Part shown: piece by piece, positions 25,954-33,597 of the stretch
Layout: each line of letters starts with the position of its first letter
Numbering within the stretch: position 1 is the stretch's first letter
Assembly (NCBI GenBank): GCA_013824115.1
Contig: PNNG01000010.1
Location: 62,001-126,000 of the forward strand
Direction of reading: 5' to 3'
Length of the DNA stretch: 64,000 nt
From: Sphingobacteriaceae bacterium
Lineage (GTDB): Bacteria > Bacteroidota > Bacteroidia > UBA7662
Position numbers and translations under genes: made by a program
Notes under the pieces: generated by a model
Told to the model about the DNA's origin: nothing
Database searches by the model: none
The model's input: the letters and a program-made list of their open reading frames with translations, nothing else

Positions 25954-26682
25954 ATGTTTACAGTATTTAAACGCGAAATCAGCAGCTTTTTAAGCTCACT
26001 CATTGCTTACATAGTAATTGTAGTGTTTCTGTTGGTAACAGGTTTGTTCATGTGGGTTTTTCCCGATTATAGCTTGTTGGATTTTGGTTATGCCAGTCTC
26101 GACCAACTATTTATCATTGGCCCCTGGGTATTTATGTTTTTGATTCCAGCCATAACCATGCGCTTTTTTTCGGAAGAGAAACGTACCGGGACCATCGAAT
26201 TGCTGTTTACCAAACCGGTTACCGATACCCAAATCATCTTGGGTAAGTTTTTCGCTGGATTTGCCTTGGTGGTTTTTGCAGTTTTGCCCACGCTATTGTA
26301 TGCGGTAACCTTGTGGTTTTTGGCCGACCCTGTAGGGAATATAGATACCGGTGGCATTATCGGTTCGTACATTGGCCTTTTATTGCTAGGTGCCGTATTT
26401 GTAAGCATTGGATTATTTGCCTCGGCCCTCACCGACAACCAGATTGTTGCCTTCATTCTCGGGCTATTCCTGTGCTTCTTCTTTTATTCTGCTTTCGACA
26501 GCATCAAATTATTTAATCTGCCAGTAAAAGTGCAATTGGTTTTGGAACAATTGGGCATCAGTGCTCACTTCTATGCCATGAGCAAAGGCGTGCTCGACTC
26601 GCGTGATTTGGTGTATTTTGGAAGCGTGATTGCTTTGTTTGTAGCCCTTACCAAAACCGTATTGGAGAGTAGAAAATGGTAA
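25954..26682 (+). CDS. gldF: Gliding-motility-type ABC transporter permease GldF
   Basis: A 242-residue ABC-2 permease with six predicted helices. It starts MFTVFKREISSFLSSLIAYIV, has the amphipathic FFSEEKRTGTIELLFTKPVTD segment typical of ABC-2 membrane proteins, and ends with VALTKTVLESRKW. It overlaps gldG by 7 bases (ATG at 26676), so the two are translationally coupled. No DUF4340 or other unusual domain is fused. Confidence 0.9.
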   Translation: MFTVFKREISSFLSSLIAYIVIVVFLLVTGLFMWVFPDYSLLDFGYASLDQLFIIGPWVFMFLIPAITMRFFSEEKRTGTIELLFTKPVTDTQIILGKFFAGFALVVFAVLPTLLYAVTLWFLADPVGNIDTGGIIGSYIGLLLLGAVFVSIGLFASALTDNQIVAFILGLFLCFFFYSAFDSIKLFNLPVKVQLVLEQLGISAHFYAMSKGVLDSRDLVYFGSVIALFVALTKTVLESRKW

Positions 26683-28403
26683 ACAAGGCACAAAACTCTG
26701 CGAAACGCAGGCAGTCGCTGGTTCAGCTGTTCCTTTTGCTGGGCATTTTGGTAGTGGTGAATGTAGTGGCTTCTTTGCTTTATGCCCGTATTGACCTAAC
26801 CAAGGAAAAGCGCTACTCGCTGGCACCCGGCACACGCGAACTATTAAAATCACTGCCCGATGTGGTATACATCAGGGTATACTTGGATGGTGAATTTCCT
26901 CCGGGATTTCAAAAGTTGCGTGGTTCAGTTAAGGATTTATTGGCAGAAATGCGCTTGGCAGCAGGCGGAAACCTCGAATACGAATTTATTGACCCAGCCA
27001 ACCAGCCCGACGACCGCTCACGAAACGAATTATATGAACAGCTGTTTAAAATCGGACTTCAGCCCACCGATTTGCAAAACCGTACGGGTTCGGGGGTGGA
27101 GCGACAGGTAATTTGGCCAGGTGCAGTGGTGGTTTACCGAAACAAAGAAGTGCCCGCCAATTTCCTTTTAGGCGCTGGCGCTGGCAATTCGCCGCTCGAA
27201 ATCATCAATGCATCGGAAGAAGCACTTGAATACACTTTGGCAAATGCCATTAAAAAATCGACGCAGCTTTACAAACCTAAAATTGCCTTTACCGAAGGAC
27301 ATGGCGAGTTAGACGGCAGAGCCACCAGCGACATTGCCAAAGCACTCAACGAATTCTACAGCTTAAGCCGCTACGACCTTAAAAGCGTAGAAGCAGTGCC
27401 CGAAGATATTGAATTGTTAGTGATTGCTAAACCCACCGAAACATTTAGCCAGTGGCATCAATTCAAAATCGACAATTTCATCATGCGCGGTGGCAAGGTA
27501 CTCTGGCTCATCGACCCGGTGATTGCCGAGATGGACAGCATGACCCCTGAAAACTATTTCATGGCGGTTCCACGCGAACTTGGTCTCGATGAAATGCTCT
27601 TCAAATATGGTGTACGCATCAATACCGATTTGGTGCAAGACCTCAAGTCGTCGCGTATACCCATTGTTTATGGCAGCATTGGCGGTCAACCTCAACAAAA
27701 GCTTTTCCCTTGGTTTTACCACCCTTTGGTAAGTGGAGAAACCCAACACCCCATTGTACGGAACCTCGACCCCATTGCTTTTAAGTTTGCCAGCACCATC
27801 GATTTGGTGGAAGCTGAGGGCATACAAAAATCGGTTTTATTGCAAAGTAGTCAACGCAGCCGGCGTATGCTTTCACCCGTTAGGGTGAATTTGCAATTGG
27901 CTACCGAACAAAGCAAAGAAGAACAATTCAACAAAGCCGGCCTGCCCATGGCGGTTTTACTCGAAGGGAATTTTACAAGCCATTTCAAAAATCGTTATCT
28001 CAACGAGTTTGCCTTAAAGGCCATCGACTCTTTGGGCATGAAACGGGTGGATTCCAGCAAAGCCACTAAAATGGTTGTCATCAGCGATGGAGATGTCATC
28101 AGAAACCATGTTCGAAAAGCTACGGGCGAAGTTTATCCTCTTGGCTTCGATCGGTACACCAACCAAATGTATGGCAACAAAGTGTTTTTGTTGAATGCCA
28201 TCGACTACTTGCTCGATGATGCTGGACTTATCAATGTGCGCTCGAAGCAAATCACCTTGCGGATGCTCGATGGCAAAAAAGTAAAAGAGAATCGTTTGCG
28301 TTGGCAACTGATTAACTTGGCTTTGCCTGTTGCCTTGCTTCTTGCTTTTGGACTGCTTAGAAATCAGTGGAGAAAGCGCAAATACGCTCAACGAATCATT
28401 TGA
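26676..28403 (+). CDS. gldG: Gliding-motility-associated ABC transporter substrate-binding protein GldG
   Basis: A 575-residue protein with an N-terminal helix (about residues 16-36, LFLLLGILVVVNVVASLLYA), a long periplasmic domain of the GldG/ABC-type uncharacterised family (SLAPGTRELLKSLPDVVYI, LPMAVLLEGNFTSHF) and a second helix close to the end (about 550-568). It matches GldG, which pairs with GldF and GldA. The start follows from the overlap with gldF; the stop is followed by the DUF4340 gene after 2 bases. Confidence 0.92.
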   Translation: MVNKAQNSAKRRQSLVQLFLLLGILVVVNVVASLLYARIDLTKEKRYSLAPGTRELLKSLPDVVYIRVYLDGEFPPGFQKLRGSVKDLLAEMRLAAGGNLEYEFIDPANQPDDRSRNELYEQLFKIGLQPTDLQNRTGSGVERQVIWPGAVVVYRNKEVPANFLLGAGAGNSPLEIINASEEALEYTLANAIKKSTQLYKPKIAFTEGHGELDGRATSDIAKALNEFYSLSRYDLKSVEAVPEDIELLVIAKPTETFSQWHQFKIDNFIMRGGKVLWLIDPVIAEMDSMTPENYFMAVPRELGLDEMLFKYGVRINTDLVQDLKSSRIPIVYGSIGGQPQQKLFPWFYHPLVSGETQHPIVRNLDPIAFKFASTIDLVEAEGIQKSVLLQSSQRSRRMLSPVRVNLQLATEQSKEEQFNKAGLPMAVLLEGNFTSHFKNRYLNEFALKAIDSLGMKRVDSSKATKMVVISDGDVIRNHVRKATGEVYPLGFDRYTNQMYGNKVFLLNAIDYLLDDAGLINVRSKQITLRMLDGKKVKENRLRWQLINLALPVALLLAFGLLRNQWRKRKYAQRII

Positions 28404-28405
28404 AA

Positions 28406-29407
28406 ATGAAAAAGAACCTTATTTATGTAGGTGTACTGGCCGTTTTATTGGGCTTGGCTTGGTGGCTAACCCAGCGAGACGACAGAAGTACATTGAGTCC
28501 CGAAGAAGCCGATTTTAGCATAGCCGACACCAGCATTATCGACAAATTGTTCATTGCCGATAAAAGCGGTCGCACCATTTTGCTTGAGAAACAGACTCCG
28601 GGTCAATGGTTGGTAAATAAGCAGTACATAGCGCGTCACGATGCCATGGAATTTGTACTTAGCACCTTGCTTCGTATGGAAGTGAAAGCACCTGTTCCTC
28701 GTGCAGCCATTGAGAACATCAAAAAGCAAATCAGCACCGTAGGAAAGAAGGTAGAGATTTACAGCAAGGGCAAAAAGCTCGATGTGTATTATATAGGAGG
28801 AGCAACCATCGATTCGCGCGGCACCTATATCATCAAAGAGAAAGCCGAATTGCCTTATATTGTGCATATACCTGGTTGGGAAGGCTATGTTTCGCCGCGC
28901 TTTTTTACCAATATCGAAGAGTGGCGCGAAAAGATTTTGATGCGCGTGAATCCTGATAGCATTTATGAAATCAAAGGTGTATTTACCGATGCTCCAGAAA
29001 AAGATTATGTGTTGCGGATGCCTGCCGAGCGCACTTTCGAGTTATTCAAAGGCGATGGTCGCACCCGGGTGCCTGTAGATACCAATGCTGCCCGTTTTCT
29101 ATTTTCGGGCTATAAGCGTTTCCCCATTGAAGCCTATGACAATATGGGGGTGATGCGCGATAGTATCGTAAATATGGCGCCTTCGTGGCACCAAGTGTAC
29201 ATAACCGAACGCAGCGGCAAAAAGCACAGCGTCAATATTTACTTCAAAAGCCAGTTGAACCAATTAGATGTGGTTTTATTGGGTGTTTTGCCCGATTTGG
29301 ACCGCGATTACTTCTTTTATGAAGAGCAAAACGAATTTGGCGTCATGCAGAAGCGCAATAATGAGTGGTTTTACTTGACTTTATCTCAGCTGAAACGCAA
29401 GGATTGA
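28406..29407 (+). CDS. DUF4340-domain protein
   Basis: A 333-residue protein with one N-terminal helix (MKKNLIYVGVLAVLLGLAWW) and DUF4340-like repeats after it (STLSPEEADFSIADTSIIDKLFIADKSG and FTDAPEKDYVLRMPAERTFELFKG). DUF4340 genes accompany gldG-type transporters in many bacteria, and it is 2 bases after gldG, so a co-factor of this ABC transporter is likely. The role is otherwise unknown. I take the ATG at 28406, not the ORF start at 28367, which overlaps gldG. Confidence 0.8.
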   Translation: MKKNLIYVGVLAVLLGLAWWLTQRDDRSTLSPEEADFSIADTSIIDKLFIADKSGRTILLEKQTPGQWLVNKQYIARHDAMEFVLSTLLRMEVKAPVPRAAIENIKKQISTVGKKVEIYSKGKKLDVYYIGGATIDSRGTYIIKEKAELPYIVHIPGWEGYVSPRFFTNIEEWREKILMRVNPDSIYEIKGVFTDAPEKDYVLRMPAERTFELFKGDGRTRVPVDTNAARFLFSGYKRFPIEAYDNMGVMRDSIVNMAPSWHQVYITERSGKKHSVNIYFKSQLNQLDVVLLGVLPDLDRDYFFYEEQNEFGVMQKRNNEWFYLTLSQLKRKD

Positions 29408-29496
29408 GCCGATAAAAATTATCTTTACAAACGGAATTATCTGCTTGATTTAAAACAAGCACTTTCCAGCCATCCCAAAAGACTAAACAGCGCACG

Positions 29497-30621
29497 ATGA
29501 AATTTATAGTTTCAACTACTGCCTTGCTCAAGCATCTGCAAAGTGTGCAGGGCGTGATTAATAGCAGTTCGGTATTGCCCATACTCGACAATTTTTTGTT
29601 CGATATCAACGACAAAAACCTGACGATTTGCACTACCGACCTCAATACCACCATGAAAACTTCGCTTGCCATCGAAGGAAAAGGCCAAGCGAAAATTGCG
29701 GTACCCAGCAAAATCCTGCTCGAAACGTTGAAGTCGCTGCCCGAGCAGCCCATTACCTTTTCGTTCGACGAAAAGACTTTTGCCATTGAAATCAATACCG
29801 ACAAAGGCAAGTACAAGTTATCGGGCGAAAATGGGGAGGACTTTCCAGCCATACCTGAAGTAAGCAGGGCCAGCAGCTTTAGCCTGCCTTCAAGCGCTTT
29901 GTTGTCGGCCATTACCAATACCCTTTTTGCGGTTGGTACCGACGAATTGCGCCAGGCCATGACCGGAGTAAAGTTCGAACTCAACACCAACAGTATCAAT
30001 TTTGTGGCAACCGATGCCCACAAACTGGTTTTGCACACTGTGAAAAAAATTGCCATCGAAGAAACAGGTGGTTTCATTGTACCGCGCAAGGCATTGAACC
30101 TGCTTAAGTCGGCACTACCAGGCGACGATACCTTGGTAAATGTAGAGCACAACAGCACCAACGTATTCTTTTCGTTTAAAGACATCCATCTGGTGTGCCG
30201 ATTGATCGACCAGAAATACCCCGATTACACTGCAGTAATTCCGAAAGACAATACCAACATACTTACCATTGGCCGCGCCGAGTTTTTGAGTACCCTCCGT
30301 CGTATCTCCATTTACTCTAATAAAACCACTTATCAAGTACGCCTCAAAATCAAAGGCAGCGAACTGCAGGTATCGGCCGAAGACCTCGACTTTTCGAACC
30401 AAGCCGATGAAACGCTGGCCTGCGAATACAGCGGTACTGATATGGAAATTGGCTTCAACGCACGTTTCCTCATAGAAATGTTGAATACCCTCGGCGGAGA
30501 ACAAGTGAAATTTGAAATGAGCCTGCCCAGCCGTCCAGGTGTAATGTTGCCTACCGGACAAGATGACAGCGAGGAAACCCTCATGCTCATTATGCCGGTG
30601 ATGCTGAATAGCTATGAATAA
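29497..30621 (+). CDS. dnaN: DNA polymerase III beta subunit (sliding clamp)
   Basis: The beta clamp holds the polymerase on DNA. The 374-residue protein shows three repeated clamp domains: MKFIVSTTALLKHLQSV, SSVLPILDNFLFDI, ATDAHKLVLHTVKK (domain 2 signature) and the final EETLMLIMPVMLNSYE with the conserved MP. It follows the gld genes, an arrangement recalled from Flavobacterium, where dnaN also lies by gldFG. It has an independent-looking promoter gap of 89 bases; a TATCTTTA at 29418-29425 is a partial -7 box. Confidence 0.95.
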   Translation: MKFIVSTTALLKHLQSVQGVINSSSVLPILDNFLFDINDKNLTICTTDLNTTMKTSLAIEGKGQAKIAVPSKILLETLKSLPEQPITFSFDEKTFAIEINTDKGKYKLSGENGEDFPAIPEVSRASSFSLPSSALLSAITNTLFAVGTDELRQAMTGVKFELNTNSINFVATDAHKLVLHTVKKIAIEETGGFIVPRKALNLLKSALPGDDTLVNVEHNSTNVFFSFKDIHLVCRLIDQKYPDYTAVIPKDNTNILTIGRAEFLSTLRRISIYSNKTTYQVRLKIKGSELQVSAEDLDFSNQADETLACEYSGTDMEIGFNARFLIEMLNTLGGEQVKFEMSLPSRPGVMLPTGQDDSEETLMLIMPVMLNSYE

Positions 30622-30638
30622 GCGCCTTGCGCCTCATC

Positions 30639-30666
30639 AAAAAAAGCCCCGCCTGGGGCTTTTTTT
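30639..30666. terminator. Bidirectional rho-independent terminator after dnaN
   Basis: AGCCCC and GGGGCT around GCCT, flanked by an A run and a T run, form a symmetrical terminator. Between it and the next minus-strand gene at 30875 I see no convincing gene; 30741-30812 carries a short minus-strand stretch reading like a protein tail (KPGKMEREEMQGVFDLL), too short to call. Confidence 0.85.
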
Positions 30667-30874
30667 ATGCGCATTCATGAAACTACATCATTGACGTACA
30701 AATCTCATGTACAATTTTAACGCCATGCGAGAAACATTTTTTACCACTTCCTATCAATCATAAGCAAATCAAATACGCCTTGCATTTCTTCTCGCTCCAT
30801 TTTGCCCGGCTTATAAGATTAAGGAGAGGCCTAGCAAAAGTACTTTTAATGATTTGCTCGACCATTTTGATAAA

Positions 30875-31675
30875 CTAGCCCAAAGTCTCCTTTACCAGGA
30901 TATAAATACCCATCACCAATACAAACCAGCCAAAGCCTTTTTTCAGTTTTTGACCATCGATGCGACGTGCAAGAACATTCCCCAACAATATTCCACCGAT
31001 GGCTATGCTGGTTACTAGTCCCAAAAGCACCCAGTTGGGTTGCAGCTGACCCAAATCACCGGTAAATCCAATAAGCGATTTAGCGGCAATGATTAGCAAA
31101 GAGGTCCCAACTGCCTTTTTCATAGGCAAGCCAGTAAATAGCACCAATGCAGGAATAATCAAAAATCCACCACCAGCGCCAACCAATCCGGTTAAAACGC
31201 CTACCACTGCCCCTTCTAGTAAGATGAGACCCCAGCGGAAGCCGCGACTGTCATCGGCCGTCATCACTGGCTTTTTGTCTTTGATCATGCTCAATGAAGC
31301 AAAAACCATGAGCACTGCAAAAAGCCCCATCAGCAGTAAGCGTTTGCTCAACTCAAAATCACCTATGCTCCCTACTGGATCAGGAATTAAAGGAACCAAC
31401 CAAGCGCGAGTAATGTAAACGGCCAAAATGGATGGTGCACCAAATACCAGTGCGGTTTTCAAGTCAACCAGTCCTTCTTTGTGCTTGGGCCAAGCACCAA
31501 CCAAACTGGTAGCACCTACAATAAAGAGCGAATAAGCGGTAGCCGTTACAGCATCGATGCCAAACAAATAAACCAAAACAGGCACCGTTAAAATAGAACC
31601 TCCTCCACCAATCAGCCCAAGGGATAATCCAATAAAGGCAGCAGCCACATAGCCAACAATTTCAAGCATTTCCAT
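30875..31675 (-). CDS. TauE/SafE-family (DUF81) permease
   Basis: A 266-residue membrane protein with about eight helices. It has the TauE/SafE family pattern: an N-terminal LSLGLIGGGGSILTVPVLVYLFG and a second-half repeat GVLTGLVGAGGGFLIIPALVLFTGLPMKKAVGTSLL. Members export sulfite or organosulfur anions, or have unknown substrates. It has no adjacent sulfur-metabolism genes in this window. The preceding hypothetical gene on the same strand ends 20 bases before its start. Confidence 0.88.
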   Translation of the reverse strand: MEMLEIVGYVAAAFIGLSLGLIGGGGSILTVPVLVYLFGIDAVTATAYSLFIVGATSLVGAWPKHKEGLVDLKTALVFGAPSILAVYITRAWLVPLIPDPVGSIGDFELSKRLLLMGLFAVLMVFASLSMIKDKKPVMTADDSRGFRWGLILLEGAVVGVLTGLVGAGGGFLIIPALVLFTGLPMKKAVGTSLLIIAAKSLIGFTGDLGQLQPNWVLLGLVTSIAIGGILLGNVLARRIDGQKLKKGFGWFVLVMGIYILVKETLG

Positions 31676-31694
31676 GCTGCGAAGATGCTCATTT

Positions 31695-32195
31695 TCAAGT
31701 TTGCACAGCGTAACCTCGGTTACATTGCCTACTCAAAGGAGCATCAGCAAAACCTAGCAGGAGTGGCAGACCATCTTCTCCCATATCGATCTGTATATCC
31801 TCACAAGATGCATACAGCCCCTCGCTTGGCAAGTCTACCCTAAAGCCTAAAGATTCATTATGGAGCTTACATAACCACAAAACAGGCGGATTTAACCAGC
31901 CAAATGCCTTTAAAACATCAATAAGCTGCGAATCAGATTGGGCTTGCAATCCCAGCCAATGCCCCGATGGCATGGAAATACAAACTGGATTAGTAAAACA
32001 AAAGGTGGGTGCAGGGAGCTTAGCAAGGGCAACTGACCAACGATACAAAGGTGTTGGCCAATCAGATGGTTCCGCACCATAGTAAAAAGCAATTCGCCCA
32101 CTGTGTTGCTCCCGCTGACCGCAAGCACCACAAAGCTGTAAAAAGTGAAAATAAGAACCAGCATCCATGCTGCCAGTACCATGTATATGTAGCAT
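31695..32195 (-). CDS. Hypothetical protein
   Basis: A 166-residue protein I do not recognise. It is rich in Cys, Trp, Leu and Pro (KLPAPTFCFTNPVCISMP, WLNPPVLWLCKLHNE) and has no clear signal peptide or membrane helix. A second ATG at 32168 (after MLHIHGTGS) could be the start. It lies 20 bases upstream of the TauE-type gene, so it may be transcribed with it. It may also be a chance frame; the strand and spacing give only modest support. Confidence 0.4.
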   Translation of the reverse strand: MLHIHGTGSMDAGSYFHFLQLCGACGQREQHSGRIAFYYGAEPSDWPTPLYRWSVALAKLPAPTFCFTNPVCISMPSGHWLGLQAQSDSQLIDVLKAFGWLNPPVLWLCKLHNESLGFRVDLPSEGLYASCEDIQIDMGEDGLPLLLGFADAPLSRQCNRGYAVQT

Positions 32196-32370
32196 TCTTC
32201 AGCAAAATTACCTTCCCTGCATTCGTGCTGCTAAACCATAAGCGACGGATAATCAATTATTTGGCGACAAATTTTTGATGATTTTCGCATGCCACAATTG
32301 CGATAACGAAGCAAATGAATCAAAATTGACATTTGCTGGTTCCAGTTCTTGAGACCTGAGTATAATATGC

Positions 32371-32406
32371 TGAAAATCAATATATAGAGAATAAAATATA
32401 TTTTCA
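32371..32406 (+). promoter_or_regulatory. Inverted repeat upstream of the rhodopsin gene
   Basis: TGAAAAT at 32371-32377 and ATTTTCA at 32400-32406 are exact inverted repeats, 22 bases apart, in an AT-rich stretch containing ATATATA. It lies 57 bases upstream of the rhodopsin ATG. It could be an operator or simply AT-rich sequence. No good TAnnTTTG -7 box was found near the ATG. Confidence 0.3.
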
Positions 32407-32462
32407 ATGGGCAAACCGCGGCGCTTGTTAAAGGTTGTTAAGGATACCTAAAAACAATCTGT

Positions 32463-33239
32463 ATGAAAACATTCATGCTCCTCTCGGCGACGTTGCAGCC
32501 GGGCGACGTAACTGGTTTTACGTTCTTCATTGGCTTAATGGCCATGTTTGCAGCTTCGGTATTTTTCTTTTTTGAGCGTAGTCAGGTCGATGGCAAGTGG
32601 AAGACTTCCTTGCTTGTATCGGGTTTGATTACCATGATTGCTGCCGCGCACTATTACTACATGCGCGATTTTTATTTGGCAGCAATCGCCAGCAATGCTG
32701 CGGGTGGCTTCACTGCAGGCATGGAGGGTTTCATCAATCCTTCTCCCACCCAGTTCCGCTACATCGACTGGACACTTACTGTGCCTTTGATGTGCGTTGA
32801 GTTTTTCTTGTTGCTCCGTCCTTACGGTGCAAAGCAGTCGTTGCTTTGGAAGATGATTGGCTACAGCGTGGTGATGCTGGTAGCTGGTTACATTGGCGAA
32901 GCCATCCAGCCTGAGCAGACCATCTTGTGGGGTATCATCTCTACTGTAGGTTGGGCAGGTATTGTGTACGAGGCAACTGCAGGTAGTGTGGCTCAAATGG
33001 CAAAAGCTTCTGGTGATGCCAATTTGCAAAATGCCATCCGTTTGCTCCGCAACTTCGTATTGGTAGGCTGGGCTATTTATCCAATCGGATACATGTTGAT
33101 GCCAGGCAATTTGTTGGCTGGTTTCGCAGGTTCACTCAACATCGATTTGTTGTACAACTTGGGTGATGCCGTTAACAAAATCGGATTCGGTTTGGTAGTT
33201 TACCAAATGGCTGTTTCTGCTTCGGCTAAAAAGGCTTAA
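32463..33239 (+). CDS. Light-driven proton pump rhodopsin (proteorhodopsin/xanthorhodopsin-like)
   Basis: A 258-residue seven-helix rhodopsin. Helix C reads RYIDWTLTVPLMCVEF: Asp102 (proton acceptor, Asp97 in proteorhodopsin), Thr106 and Glu113 (donor) form the DTE-type motif of outward proton pumps. His63 (AAHYYY) matches proteorhodopsin His75. Lys239 in the last helix (DAVNKIGFG) binds retinal. The tuning position is Met110 (Leu/Gln105 in proteorhodopsin), common in Bacteroidota and associated with green absorption. In helix E, Gly157 (LWGIISTVGW) occupies the place of Trp138 in bacteriorhodopsin and Gly156 in xanthorhodopsin, which there opens a window for a carotenoid antenna. No blh or carotenoid genes are adjacent. 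A strong terminator follows. Confidence 0.93.
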   Translation: MKTFMLLSATLQPGDVTGFTFFIGLMAMFAASVFFFFERSQVDGKWKTSLLVSGLITMIAAAHYYYMRDFYLAAIASNAAGGFTAGMEGFINPSPTQFRYIDWTLTVPLMCVEFFLLLRPYGAKQSLLWKMIGYSVVMLVAGYIGEAIQPEQTILWGIISTVGWAGIVYEATAGSVAQMAKASGDANLQNAIRLLRNFVLVGWAIYPIGYMLMPGNLLAGFAGSLNIDLLYNLGDAVNKIGFGLVVYQMAVSASAKKA

Positions 33240-33261
33240 TATTTTATCCAATAAGCCTCAC

Positions 33262-33299
33262 AAAAAACCCCGCACCGAGTAAATCGGTGCGGGGTTTTT
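33262..33299 (+). terminator. Strong rho-independent terminator after the rhodopsin gene
   Basis: A 16-base stem (33263-33278 with 33284-33299) of AAAAACCCCGCACCGA and its complement encloses GTAAA, with a T run. It ends the rhodopsin transcript 23 bases after the stop. Confidence 0.92.
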
Positions 33300-33319
33300 A
33301 TTAGCACTCATTTTTACTA

Positions 33320-33596
33320 CTACTCGGCATCTCCGCTAGTAAAACCAAAGGCGTTGGCACTGGGGAAGCTGGTCAAGCTGCGTAACAGTGAAACCAAATG
33401 TATCCATCGGTCACTGAGCGGTGTCGATGCCGCTTTGCATGCAGCTGGTTCACACTCCGAATAAAAGTATTCCAAGAAGCTTTTTGCTTAAGGCATTTGG
33501 TTCAGGAAGAAAAATGACTTCGGCACCTACAGCCGAGGCCATCAGGGAGTTGGCTTTTCGGGCGCTGTTGCCTTTAACGGATAAGCCAAATCTTTG
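33320..33596 (-). pseudogene. Possible decayed gene between rhodopsin and asnS
   Basis: The gap of about 300 bases holds no intact gene. On the minus strand two overlapping frames read like parts of one protein: frame A at 33450-33596 (KGNSARKANSLMASAVGAEV, then IFLPEPNALSKKLLGILLFGV) and frame B at 33320-33487 (SFLEYFYSECEPAACKA, then DRWIHLVSLLRSLTSFPSAN). A one-base shift near 33487 would join them. I cannot name the family, and a chance effect cannot be excluded. The plus-strand terminator of the rhodopsin lies immediately on its left. Confidence 0.25.
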
Positions 33597-33597
33597 C

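Noticed and set aside
29343..30185. 280-codon minus-strand frame over dnaN
   Set aside because: It overlaps the complete dnaN gene on the other strand and has no family motif.
31676..33597. Carotenoid or blh genes beside the rhodopsin
   Set aside because: I looked for a beta-carotene dioxygenase (blh) or crt genes on both sides; the flanking genes are TauE-type, unknown, and asnS.
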